DNA from: Acidimicrobiaceae bacterium
GTDB taxonomy: Bacteria; Actinomycetota; Acidimicrobiia; Acidimicrobiales; Bog-793
Direction: 5' to 3'
Assembly (NCBI GenBank): GCA_025463965.1
Contig: JAODBN010000341.1
Location: 1-9,780 of the forward strand
DNA length: 9,780 bases
Shown here: in pieces, positions 1 to 6,449 of the stretch
How positions within the stretch are numbered: position 1 is the first letter of the stretch
Layout: the number at the start of each line of letters is the position of its first letter
The notes under the pieces: generated by a model
Seen by the model: only the letters and a program-made list of their open reading frames with translations
The model's database searches: none
Told to the model about the DNA's origin: nothing
Made by a program: the position numbers and the translations under genes

Positions 1-137
1 AGCTGGCCAGCCAGCATCTCCTCGGCTCGCCCGAGGGCAGCCGGATCGACCGTCAGCACCGACACCGTCGTGCCGATGGCACGAAAGCTCGCCCGAGCGG
101 GGCTGGCGGGCGGCGACAAGGTGACGAGGTCGGCCAT
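1..137 (-). CDS. apbE: ApbE-like FAD:protein FMN transferase, N-terminal fragment cut by the window edge
   Basis: ApbE-family enzymes transfer FMN from FAD to a Ser/Thr of target redox proteins. Only the first 45 residues are in the window. They contain FRAIGTTVSVLTVDPAAL followed by a helix-like AEEMLAGQL. This matches the usual start of the family, a Phe-x-Ala-Met/Ile-Gly-Thr-Thr strand followed by a helix, just before the region that normally carries the FSRF motif. The ATG (137-135) lies one base after the stop of the small gene at 139-477, and a GGAG stands about nine bases before it, so the two genes are probably co-translated. No signal peptide is visible, which is common for actinobacterial members. 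The catalytic part is outside the window, so the call rests on a short N-terminal match and the frame. Confidence 0.68.
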   Translation of the reverse strand, partial: MADLVTLSPPASPARASFRAIGTTVSVLTVDPAALGRAEEMLAGQ

Positions 138-138
138 C

Positions 139-477
139 TCAGGACGCTCCGGAGGTGCTGCTCGCCGGGCCGCTGGAGGCGACGGGAGGCTGAGTCGTCG
201 TCGTTGGCGGAGTCGTCGTCGAGCTCGAGCCGCTCGAGCCGTTGCTCGGCGTCGTCGTGGCCGGGGTCGTCGTGGAGGGGGTCGTCGTGGAGGGGGTCGT
301 CGTCGTGACCCTGCTCTTCGCCGCGGTCGTGCCGGGGATCTCGCTCGCTCCCACGGCCGCGATCGCCCCCGTGGCGACGATGGCGGCAATGGCGACCGAC
401 GCCGTCTGGACCCGGACGCGCCGCGTCATCTCCCGGAGGCTCCTTTTGTGTCTCGGCGGTCGGGCGTTCTCGCTCAT
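139..477 (-). CDS. Small membrane-anchored Thr/Ser/Pro-rich protein upstream of apbE
   Basis: This is a 112-residue protein with no recognised catalytic domain. Residues 1-24 are basic (RHKR, RRVR). Residues 25-45 form one Ala/Ile/Val-rich hydrophobic segment, probably a signal anchor or uncleaved signal peptide. The rest is a low-complexity tail of TTTPS-type repeats, ending TSGAS. The ATG at 477 has GGGGAG about five bases upstream. An in-frame ATG at 429 with AAGGAG ten bases upstream is an alternative and would still keep the hydrophobic segment. The stop is one base from the apbE start. In actinobacteria, small proteins with an N-terminal anchor and a Thr/Ser linker often carry a C-terminal FMN-binding domain. 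Here that domain is absent, and only the SGAS end resembles the D-x-x-(S/T)-G-A-(T/S) flavinylation motif, without its Asp. It may be an ApbE target, a truncated relative of one, or an unrelated cell-surface protein. Confidence 0.62.
   Translation of the reverse strand: MSENARPPRHKRSLREMTRRVRVQTASVAIAAIVATGAIAAVGASEIPGTTAAKSRVTTTTPSTTTPSTTTPATTTPSNGSSGSSSTTTPPTTTTQPPVASSGPASSTSGAS
251..304. repeat. 15-bp coding tandem repeat (TTTPS units)
   Basis: On the plus strand the unit gtcgtcgtggagggg occurs at 266-280 and 281-295, with a variant at 251-265 (ccggg at the end) and a partial copy from 296. On the minus strand it encodes the TTTPS/TTTPA repeats of the small anchored protein. The period is a multiple of three, so a change in copy number would alter linker length without breaking the frame. 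Confidence 0.85.
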
Positions 478-576
478 CTCGCTCCCCTTGTCTGGCCTTG
501 TCCAGTAAAGGAGCAGTAGCTGGCGGCTGCAGTCGAGCCCGCTGAGAGCTGGCTGAGGATTGGTTGCGAACGGTTC

Positions 577-2940
577 TCAGCTGCGCAGCAGGTACTCGGC
601 TTCTTCCTCACCGATGAACAGCCGCAGCTCGTCCTCGAGGAGCGGGTTCGCCGAGAGGGTCGGGTCGTCGGCGACCATCGCCTCGGCGACGCGCCGGGCC
701 TCGAGCACGAGGTCGCGGTCACGCCGCAGCGAGGCGAGCTTCAGATCGTTGCGGCCCTTCTGGCGGGCGCCGAGCACCGTGCCCTCACCGCGCAGGTCCA
801 GGTCCACCTCGGCGAGCTCGAAGCCGTCGTTGCTCTGCTCGAGCGCCTCGAGGCGCATCGCCGCGTGCCCCGCCGCCCCGGGAGCGAGCAGGAAGCACCT
901 CGAGGAGAGGTCCGAACGGCCGACCCGGCCCCTCAGCTGGTGGAGCTGGGCGATGCCGAATCGGTCGGCGTCCTCGACGACCATCACCGTCGCCGAAGCG
1001 ACGTCGACGCCGACCTCGATCACCGTCGTCGCCACGAGCACGTCGAGCTCGGCTCTTCGGAAGGCGCCCATGACCGACTCCTTCTCCTTCGGCGGGAGCT
1101 GGCCGTGGAGCAGTCCCACCCGACAGTCGGCGAGCTCGGCTCGGGCGAGCCGCTCGGCCTCTTCCACCGCGGCGCGCCCCGGCCGGCGACCCGTTCCCGT
1201 CGCGCTCGACGCTGACCCCGGAGCGAGCGAGCCTTCGTCTTCGGCCTCGTCCTCGGCGGGGTCCGCCTCCTCGGCTTCTCCCCCCGACGCGCTGTTCGAG
1301 GCTCCGTCTGTCGAGGCGCGAACGAGCGGGCAGACGACGAAGGCCTGGTGTCCGGCAGCGACCTCGGCCCGCACGGCTGCCCAGGCGGTGTCCTCGTCCT
1401 CCAGCTCACGCACCCAGCGCGTGGCCACCGGCGCCCGACCGGCCGGCAGCTCGTCGAGGATGCTCAGGTCCAAGTCGCCGTAGACGGTCATCGCCGCGGT
1501 GCGCGGGATCGGCGTGGCGGTCATCACGAGAAGGTCGGGGTCACGCGCCTCGTCCGCCGAGCCCTTCTCCCGAAGCGCCGCGCGCTGGTCGACCCCGAAG
1601 CGGTGCTGCTCGTCGATGACCACCACCCCGAGCGAAGCGAACCGCACGTCCTCGGTGATGAGGGCGTGGGTCCCGACGAGCAGGTCGACCTGGCCCGCCG
1701 CCAGCGCAGCGACGAGGCGCGAGCGCTCGGCTGCGGGCGTCCTGCTGGTCAACAGCTCCGTGCGCACCGGGCGCTCGCCGCCGAGACGGCTCGGGTCGGG
1801 GACGGTGAGCGAACCGAGGAGCCCGAGCGCGGCGACGAAGTGCTGCTCGGCGAGCACCTCGGTCGGCACCATCAGCGCGCCCTGGTGGCCTCCTTGGACC
1901 GCGACCAAGAGGGCGGCGAGCGCCACCACGGTCTTTCCCGCCCCGACGTCGCCTTGGAGGAGCCGGTGCATGGGAAGCGGCGAGGCGAGGTCCGCCGAGA
2001 TCTCCCCGATAGCGCTCTCCTGGGCGGCGGTGAGGGGGAAGGGCAGGCCGGCGACGAAGCGGGCGACGAGGTCTCGCTCGGCCTCGTGCGGCGAGACGAG
2101 GTGGGCGATGCCGCGCGCGCCGACTGCGGCGGCGCGCTTTCGCATCACGAGGGCGAGCTGGAGGCGGAACAGCTCGTCGAAGGCGAGCCGGCGGCGCGCG
2201 GCGCGCTGTTCGGAGAGGCTCGCCGGGGCGTGGATGGCGTTGAAGGCCTCGGTGCGATCCACCAGGGCGAGCTGTTTGCGATAGAGCGCCGGCAGCGGGT
2301 CGGCGAACGCCCCGGCTCGTTCGAGCGCCTCCCCCACGGCACGCTCGATGACCTGGGAGCCGATCCCCGCCTTCTCCGACTCCGGGTAGATGGGCACCAG
2401 CCGTCCCGTCGGGACGTCCGCGCCCTCGTCGACGACCTGGAGGCTCGGGTTCGCCATCTGGAACGCGCCGCGGTAGCTCGACACCTTGCCCCACGCCACC
2501 ACGCGCATCCCCTCGTGCAGCTGACGGGCCCGCCAGGACTGGTTGAAGAAGGTGACCGAGAGGCGGCCGGTGCCGTCGTCGAGCACCACCTCCACGATCG
2601 CCCGCCGAGAGCGCCCCCGTCGGTTCGAGACGCGTGCCACCCGGGCGACGACCGAGACGGCGTCCCCCTCGCCGAGGTCCTCGATCGCCGCCTGGCGGGT
2701 CCGGTCCTCGTGGCGGTTCGGGTAGTGGGTGATCAGCTCGAGCACGTTCACGATGCCCAGCTCGGCGAACGAGCTCGAGAGTCGTTCGTTGACCTTGTCG
2801 AGGCGCGTGATGGGCAAGCCCTCCAGCTGGCTCAGCTTGCGCCCGGCGACGGTTCCTCCGACAGCGGGGGAGCTGGCACGTGGACCGCCCGCGAACGCCC
2901 CGCTCGCGCGCGGGCCCGACGGACGGCGAGGAGGGGTCAC
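577..2940 (-). CDS. recG: ATP-dependent DNA helicase RecG
   Basis: RecG is a superfamily 2 helicase that remodels stalled replication forks and branched recombination intermediates. The protein is 787 residues. The N-terminal wedge/OB region is around residues 85-180. Walker A is GDVGAGKT (330-337), motif II is DEQH (443-446), motif III is TATPIPRT (474-481), and VIEVGVDV and QLRGRVGRSD (about 640-676) form motifs V-VI. The NDGFELAEVDLDLRGEGT segment near 704-721 is the RecG-type tail. I chose the GTG at 2940 because it forms a GTGA overlap with the stop of the upstream DAK gene. No convincing Shine-Dalgarno sequence is seen, which suggests translational coupling. The frame stays open far upstream only because of GC bias. 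Odd points are an acidic low-complexity insertion of about 45 residues (about 543-590) inside the second helicase lobe, and a Gly/Ala/Pro-rich N-terminal extension of about 33 residues. Confidence 0.95.
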   Translation of the reverse strand: MTPPRRPSGPRASGAFAGGPRASSPAVGGTVAGRKLSQLEGLPITRLDKVNERLSSSFAELGIVNVLELITHYPNRHEDRTRQAAIEDLGEGDAVSVVARVARVSNRRGRSRRAIVEVVLDDGTGRLSVTFFNQSWRARQLHEGMRVVAWGKVSSYRGAFQMANPSLQVVDEGADVPTGRLVPIYPESEKAGIGSQVIERAVGEALERAGAFADPLPALYRKQLALVDRTEAFNAIHAPASLSEQRAARRRLAFDELFRLQLALVMRKRAAAVGARGIAHLVSPHEAERDLVARFVAGLPFPLTAAQESAIGEISADLASPLPMHRLLQGDVGAGKTVVALAALLVAVQGGHQGALMVPTEVLAEQHFVAALGLLGSLTVPDPSRLGGERPVRTELLTSRTPAAERSRLVAALAAGQVDLLVGTHALITEDVRFASLGVVVIDEQHRFGVDQRAALREKGSADEARDPDLLVMTATPIPRTAAMTVYGDLDLSILDELPAGRAPVATRWVRELEDEDTAWAAVRAEVAAGHQAFVVCPLVRASTDGASNSASGGEAEEADPAEDEAEDEGSLAPGSASSATGTGRRPGRAAVEEAERLARAELADCRVGLLHGQLPPKEKESVMGAFRRAELDVLVATTVIEVGVDVASATVMVVEDADRFGIAQLHQLRGRVGRSDLSSRCFLLAPGAAGHAAMRLEALEQSNDGFELAEVDLDLRGEGTVLGARQKGRNDLKLASLRRDRDLVLEARRVAEAMVADDPTLSANPLLEDELRLFIGEEEAEYLLRS

Positions 2941-4658
2941 TCGATGGAGAGTAGGAAGGGGTAGAGCGGTTGGCCACCGCGGTGGCGCTCGAGCGAGACC
3001 CCGGGGTGCTTCACGGCCAGCCACTCGCTGACCTGACGGCTGACGGCCTCGCTCGCCCCCGCTCCTTCGATCAAGGTCACGATCTCGTGCTCGGGGGCCA
3101 GCAGCCGCTCGAGGAGCGCACAGGTCACCTCGGCGAGGCCGCTCCCGTGCACCTCGATCCCCTCCCGTGACAGCCCGAGCCACTCGCCGGCCTGGACGGG
3201 GCCGACGGGCGTCTCGGCGTCGCGCGCGGCGCGGGTCACCTCGCCGGCCACGACACGGGCCGCCGCCTCCTCCATCGCCTCGGCGTTGGCGGCGCTTTCG
3301 GCCTGCGGGTCGTACTCCAACAGGGCGGCAAAGCCCTCCTGGACCCCGCGAGTGGGCACCACGCGCACGGGCTTGCTCGCCACCTGGGCCACCTGGGCCG
3401 CCACCGGCAAGATGTTGCCGTTGTTCGGGAGGAAGACGACCTCCTCGCCGGGGGCCGACTCCACGATCTCGAGGATCTCCGCGGTGGAAGGGTTCATCGA
3501 CTGACCGCCGGGCACGATGGCCGCCACCCCGAGGGAGCGGAAGATCCGCCCGATCCCCTCCCCGGTCGCCACGGCCACGACTGAGGTGACCGGCGCGGGG
3601 CCGGCGGCCGGGGCAGGCGCGGGCTCGGCGGTCTGCTCTCCACCCTGGCGTACCCAGCGCTCCTCTTCGACCTGCTCGGCGAGGTCGGTGACCCGGATCT
3701 GGCGAGGCCGCCCGGCATCGAGGGCCGCCTCGATAGCGGCTCCGACGTCGTCGGTGTGGATGTGGCAGTTCCACAGCCCGTCGCCGCCCACCACCACGAT
3801 CGAGTCGCCGACCCCGGCCCACACGTCCTTGAAGGCCGGGATCGCCTTGTCGGGCGCATCGAGCAGGTACATCACCTCGTAGCGCAGGCCCGCCACCGGG
3901 TCGTCTCCGTCGCTGCCCGAAGCGCAGCCGGCGGTGACCCCCGAGCCGCTCGCCCCGCCGCGCTCGACGAGCGCGGCAACCGCCGGCGGGAGGTCCACCT
4001 CCTCGGGGAACGGGCGGCCGGTGGCGACGTGCACCAGCGCGTCGAACAAGAGCAGCAGGCCGGCCCCGCCGGCGTCGACGACCCCGGCTTCGGCGAGCAC
4101 CGCCAACAGCTCTGGCGTGTGCCACAGCCCGTCGCGGGCACCCTCGCGCGCCGCCTCGAGCACCGCCGTGAGGCTCTCGCCTTGCCCTGCGGCGGCGAGC
4201 GCCCCGTCGGCGGCGGCGGCCGCCACAGTGAGGATCGTGCCCTCCGCCGGCTTGAGCACCGCCTCTCGGGCCGCCTGGGAGGCAGCGGCGATCGCCTCGG
4301 CGGTCGTCTTCGCTCCGGCGCCGTCGGGTCCCGCCGAGGCCAGCGCTCGGGACAAGCCCCGGATCACTTGGCAGAGGATCACCCCCGAGTTGCCACGCGC
4401 CCCCATCAACGAGCCGTGCGCCAGCGCCTCGGCCACAGCCGACGGGCCGAACTCGGCGGCGCTGACCGAGTCGCCGATTCGGTGCTCGAGCTCGGCGACG
4501 GCCGCCTGGACCGTGAGCGCCATGTTGGTGCCCGTGTCGCCGTCCGGGACCGGGAAGACGTTGAGCCGGTTGAGCGTCTCCTTGTGCGTCTCGAGTGCCT
4601 GGGCGTAGGCGACCATCGTGGCGGCGAGCTCACCGCCCCCGAGACGCTCGCTGCTCAT
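2937..4658 (-). CDS. fakA: DAK2-domain kinase of the FakA/YloV family (probable fatty acid kinase catalytic subunit)
   Basis: This 573-residue protein starts at ATG 4658, just before the DAK2 (DhaL-like) fold. Residues 30-46 contain NVFPVPDGDTGTNM, whose acidic residues D39 and D41 bind the Mg-ATP. GSLMGARGNSGVI (82-94) and ADGA (150-153) complete the nucleotide site, and VDAGGAGLLLLFDAL (194-208) closes the domain. A middle domain around 255-330 has the typical NCHIHTDDVG. An Ala/Pro linker (about 345-357) leads to a C-terminal EDD/DegV-like domain with NNGNILPVA. In Firmicutes the family phosphorylates fatty acids carried by a FakB (DegV) partner. No fakB is in this window, and many actinobacterial members are untested, so the substrate is inferred. 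In S. aureus FakA, as I recall, a Cys of the middle domain helps bind zinc. The aligned position here (YEVMYLL) has no Cys, although the two His of HIH remain. The gene overlaps recG by four bases. Confidence 0.87.
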   Translation of the reverse strand: MSSERLGGGELAATMVAYAQALETHKETLNRLNVFPVPDGDTGTNMALTVQAAVAELEHRIGDSVSAAEFGPSAVAEALAHGSLMGARGNSGVILCQVIRGLSRALASAGPDGAGAKTTAEAIAAASQAAREAVLKPAEGTILTVAAAAADGALAAAGQGESLTAVLEAAREGARDGLWHTPELLAVLAEAGVVDAGGAGLLLLFDALVHVATGRPFPEEVDLPPAVAALVERGGASGSGVTAGCASGSDGDDPVAGLRYEVMYLLDAPDKAIPAFKDVWAGVGDSIVVVGGDGLWNCHIHTDDVGAAIEAALDAGRPRQIRVTDLAEQVEEERWVRQGGEQTAEPAPAPAAGPAPVTSVVAVATGEGIGRIFRSLGVAAIVPGGQSMNPSTAEILEIVESAPGEEVVFLPNNGNILPVAAQVAQVASKPVRVVPTRGVQEGFAALLEYDPQAESAANAEAMEEAAARVVAGEVTRAARDAETPVGPVQAGEWLGLSREGIEVHGSGLAEVTCALLERLLAPEHEIVTLIEGAGASEAVSRQVSEWLAVKHPGVSLERHRGGQPLYPFLLSIE

Positions 4659-4807
4659 CGCCCCACCGAGGGCAACGAGCACCGGCGGTCGACCGAGCGG
4701 CAGCGCCCGACCAGACTGGTGTGCAGCGTGCGAAGGCCCCTCGCGCCGGGGGCCCCGGCGGGGTGCCGATCCATGGCGGAGGATGGTAACCTCGTCAGCC
4801 GGTCCCG

Positions 4808-4827
4808 GGCGGGTAGTACTGCCCGCC
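4808..4827. promoter_or_regulatory. 20-bp near-perfect palindrome in the rpmB/DAK divergent region
   Basis: The arms GGCGGG and CCCGCC flank a central AGTACT. Nine of ten base pairs match and the only break is a T/G pair. It lies 54-73 bases before the rpmB start and 150 bases before the DAK gene start, in the 222-bp region shared by the two divergent genes. It could be an operator, or an RNA hairpin in the rpmB leader. I see no clear promoter hexamers on either strand here, so the function is open. Confidence 0.4.
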
Positions 4828-4880
4828 GGAGCGGCATTTCCCCGGTTCGTCCGGCCTGATCCGAAGAGGTGCGCGTCGTC

Positions 4881-5102
4881 GTGGCAGCGGTCTGTGAAGT
4901 CTGTGGCAAGAAGCCGAACTTCGGCATGAGCGTCTCGCACTCCCACCGTCGCACCAAGCGACGCTGGAACCCGAACATCCAGCGGGTGCGGGCTCTGGTG
5001 AACGGCAGCCCGCGGCGCCTCAACGTGTGCACCTCGTGCATCCGTGCCGGCAAGGTCACCAAGCCGCCGGTCCGACAGATTCCCGCTCCCGCCGAGGCCT
5101 GA
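4881..5102 (+). CDS. rpmB: 50S ribosomal protein L28 (zinc-ribbon, C+ type)
   Basis: This is a structural protein of the large ribosomal subunit, 73 residues from the GTG at 4881. The sequence MAAVCEVCGKKPNFGMSVSH followed by a basic RRTKRRWNPNIQ stretch is typical of bacterial L28. C5/C8 and C50/C53 form two CxxC pairs that would bind zinc, so this is the zinc-containing form rather than a zinc-independent paralogue. An in-frame GTG at 4869 would add MRVV. I prefer 4881 because the AGAGG at about 4865-4869 is then a usable, slightly distant ribosome binding site, and because family members start MAAVC. It is the only plus-strand gene. It is divergent from the DAK kinase and convergent with the ATPase at 5184, and no strong intrinsic terminator follows it. 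Confidence 0.96.
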   Translation: MAAVCEVCGKKPNFGMSVSHSHRRTKRRWNPNIQRVRALVNGSPRRLNVCTSCIRAGKVTKPPVRQIPAPAEA

Positions 5103-5151
5103 CGCAGCCCTCGTTCGTCACAGTTGAACAGTTGATGGGCCTCGACCCGGT

Positions 5152-5189
5152 TATAGGTAAATCCCTATAAAGACGGAATTCGTCTAGAG
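5152..5189 (+). repeat. Left flanking inverted repeat of the ATPase module (TATAG-N8-CTATA plus AATTCG-T-CTAGAG)
   Basis: The outer part is an 18-bp palindrome, TATAG (5152-5156), eight bases, CTATA (5165-5169), which can be extended by one base pair outside and one inside. Seven bases later comes AATTCG (5177-5182), then one T and CTAGAG (5184-5189). The CTA at 5184-5186 is the complement of the ATPase stop codon, so the repeat overlaps the gene end. A matching element in inverted orientation lies at 6398-6435. The A/T-rich stem and missing T-run make a normal intrinsic terminator unlikely. Confidence 0.7.
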
Positions 5190-6389
5190 AGCTTCGTCAG
5201 CCGCTCGGGCAGCCTCTCCGGGAGGTGGGAGCCACCGCTTCATGAAGGCGGCGAACATCGGGACGGTGAACTCGATCTCCCCCCAGCGCGGCGAGTAGCA
5301 GAGCGCCTTTTTCAGCAGGGCGTCTCTGGTCGGCCCGAGCGCCGTCGCCGACTTTCCGAGCGTGGCAGCCACCTGCGCAGTGCGGACCGGCCCCGGTCCG
5401 AGCTCGGCCATCGCCCGCAGGTAGGCGCGCTCCGCGTCGTTGGTCCGCCCGGTTCTCACCCGGAAGAACCCGTCGTCGAGCTCGGCGGTGGCGACCGGAA
5501 CGCTGCGGTCGACGTCCTCGAGCGTGATGACCTCGCCGTCCGGCGCGGCGTCCCAGGCCTGCTTGCCGAACTCCTGGAGGAAGTAGGGGTAGCCGCGAGT
5601 GATCTGGATCACACGGGACAGGGCGTCCTCGTCCCAGGCGACGCCCTCGTCCTCAGCCGGAACCACCAAGGCCTCCTGCGCCTGGTCCTCGCTGAGCGAG
5701 TCGATCACCGGATAGGTGAACATCCGCTCGGCATAGGACTTCGCCTCTCCGGTGAGCGCCGCCAGCGACGGCAGTCCGGCACCCGCCAGCGTCACCGGCA
5801 GGCGCAGCTGAGCCGCTCGGTGCAGCCCCATGACGAGCGCCTCGAGCACCGGAGCGCCCACGTAGTGGAGCTCGTCGACCGTGAGGAGGAGCCCGGTGCC
5901 GTGGTCGCGCGCCAGCTCGCCGATCTCGACGAACAGCCCGGCGAGATCGGTGGCGAGATCACCCGAGTCGGCGGGCCCGTGCACCGCCTCCACCTCGATG
6001 GCGAGCTCGGGCCCCTCGGGGAGCCGGATGCTGAAGGCCTTGAGCACCCCGAGCGCTCGCCCGATGCGCTCGCCGATGCGCCTTCGGGCGTCCATCGCCA
6101 ACAGGACGCGACGGAGCGCCGCAGCGAGCCGTGGGGGCAGCCGGCCGTCCTCTCCCACCTCGACGTGCTCGTGGAAGTAGCCCCGGCCCTCGGCGATGTG
6201 CTCGAACTCGTTCAGCATCACCGTCTTGCCGACGCCGCGAAGGCCGGTCAACAGCTGGCTACGGCCGTCGCGCCCGAGCAGCAGCCGCTGCAGGGCGACG
6301 TCCATCGCCTCGATCTCGCGGTCTCGCCCGACGAGCGCTGGCGGACGGGTCCCCGCTCCTGGGCTGTACGGGTTGCGCACCGGGTCCAT
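5184..6389 (-). CDS. AAA/STAND-type ATPase with C-terminal winged-helix-like domain
   Basis: This 401-residue protein belongs to a widespread but functionally uncharacterised actinobacterial and archaeal group of ORC/Cdc6-like P-loop ATPases (the usual annotation is 'ATP-binding protein'). After a Pro-rich start comes LVGRDREIEAM (19-29), the typical entry helix. Walker A is GLRGVGKT (49-56), and Walker B is LLLTVDELH (167-175) with D172/E173. A sensor-1-like strand is VTLAGAGLPSL (199-209), and GYPYFLQEFGKQAW (267-280) is the family lid motif. Residues about 315-386 look like a winged helix, with RTAQVAATLGKS-type helix-turn-helix spacing and a final TVPMFAAFMKRWL. No transmembrane segment, nuclease or transposase domain is visible. 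The ATG at 6389 has only a weak ribosome binding site. The gene is tightly enclosed by inverted repeats at 5152-5189 and 6398-6435. DNA binding by the C-terminal domain is inference. Confidence 0.85.
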   Translation of the reverse strand: MDPVRNPYSPGAGTRPPALVGRDREIEAMDVALQRLLLGRDGRSQLLTGLRGVGKTVMLNEFEHIAEGRGYFHEHVEVGEDGRLPPRLAAALRRVLLAMDARRRIGERIGRALGVLKAFSIRLPEGPELAIEVEAVHGPADSGDLATDLAGLFVEIGELARDHGTGLLLTVDELHYVGAPVLEALVMGLHRAAQLRLPVTLAGAGLPSLAALTGEAKSYAERMFTYPVIDSLSEDQAQEALVVPAEDEGVAWDEDALSRVIQITRGYPYFLQEFGKQAWDAAPDGEVITLEDVDRSVPVATAELDDGFFRVRTGRTNDAERAYLRAMAELGPGPVRTAQVAATLGKSATALGPTRDALLKKALCYSPRWGEIEFTVPMFAAFMKRWLPPPGEAARAADEAL

Positions 6390-6397
6390 AGCCCGGA

Positions 6398-6435
6398 CTC
6401 TAGCGAATTTCGCCAGCTATAGAAGAATCGCTATA
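6398..6435 (-). repeat. Right flanking inverted repeat of the ATPase module (TATAG-N8-CTATA plus AATTCG-CTAGAG)
   Basis: Read on the minus strand, TATAG (6435-6431), eight bases, CTATA (6422-6418), eight bases, then AATTCG (6409-6404) and CTAGAG (6403-6398). Total length is 38 bp, equal to the left copy at 5152-5189. The arms, the N8 spacing and both inner hexamers match the left copy, while the N8 and linker bases differ. It ends nine bases before the ATPase start codon and lies in the 60-bp gap after the lhgO stop, so it can also act in the ATPase promoter region. Confidence 0.7.
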
Positions 6436-6445
6436 TTGGTTGGAA
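6416..6445 (-). promoter_or_regulatory. Possible ATPase promoter overlapping the right palindrome
   Basis: On the minus strand TATAGC (6421-6416) resembles a -10 box, and TTCCAA (6445-6440) is a weak -35 at 18-bp spacing. A second reading uses TCGACA (6460-6455) and the outer TATAGC (6435-6430) with 19 bp. In either case a half-site of the TATAG-N8-CTATA palindrome forms the -10, so a protein bound to the palindrome would block or tune transcription. The call is based only on motif resemblance. Confidence 0.3.
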
Positions 6446-6449
6446 CTCG

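Noticed and set aside
251..304. Short tandem units considered as a CRISPR array.
   Set aside because: The repeats are 15 bp with no spacers and encode the Thr-rich linker of the small protein.
541..581. GCTGAGA / TCTCAGC arms after recG as its terminator.
   Set aside because: A 7-bp stem with a 27-base loop, overlapping the recG stop, with no T-run; too weak to annotate.
1348..2964. Long open frame of 538 codons on the plus strand opposite recG.
   Set aside because: It is the complement of a strongly supported recG. Its composition (Arg, His, Asp, Val) is typical of shadow frames in GC-rich DNA.
1541..2977. Second long minus-strand frame overlapping recG.
   Set aside because: Out of frame with all helicase motifs and Arg/Pro-rich; a GC-bias artefact.
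2941..4125. The recG reading frame stays open far upstream, as if RecG were fused to a long N-terminal extension.
   Set aside because: This stretch is antiframe to the DAK kinase on the same strand, is Arg/Gly-rich low complexity, and matches nothing. The GTG at 2940 overlapping the DAK stop explains the start.
3756..4859. Plus-strand open frame of 367 codons opposite the DAK kinase.
   Set aside because: Shadow of a well-supported gene, with no domain or ribosome binding site.
5121..5136. Direct octamer repeat CAGTTGA(A/T) twice after rpmB, considered as a target-site duplication.
   Set aside because: The two copies are adjacent to each other rather than on opposite sides of the ATPase module, and no copy is found beyond 6435.
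5152..5169. A/T-rich stem after rpmB read as a rho-independent terminator.
   Set aside because: The stem is A/T-rich with no T-run, and its match in position and spacing with the copy at 6418-6435 points to a binding site instead.
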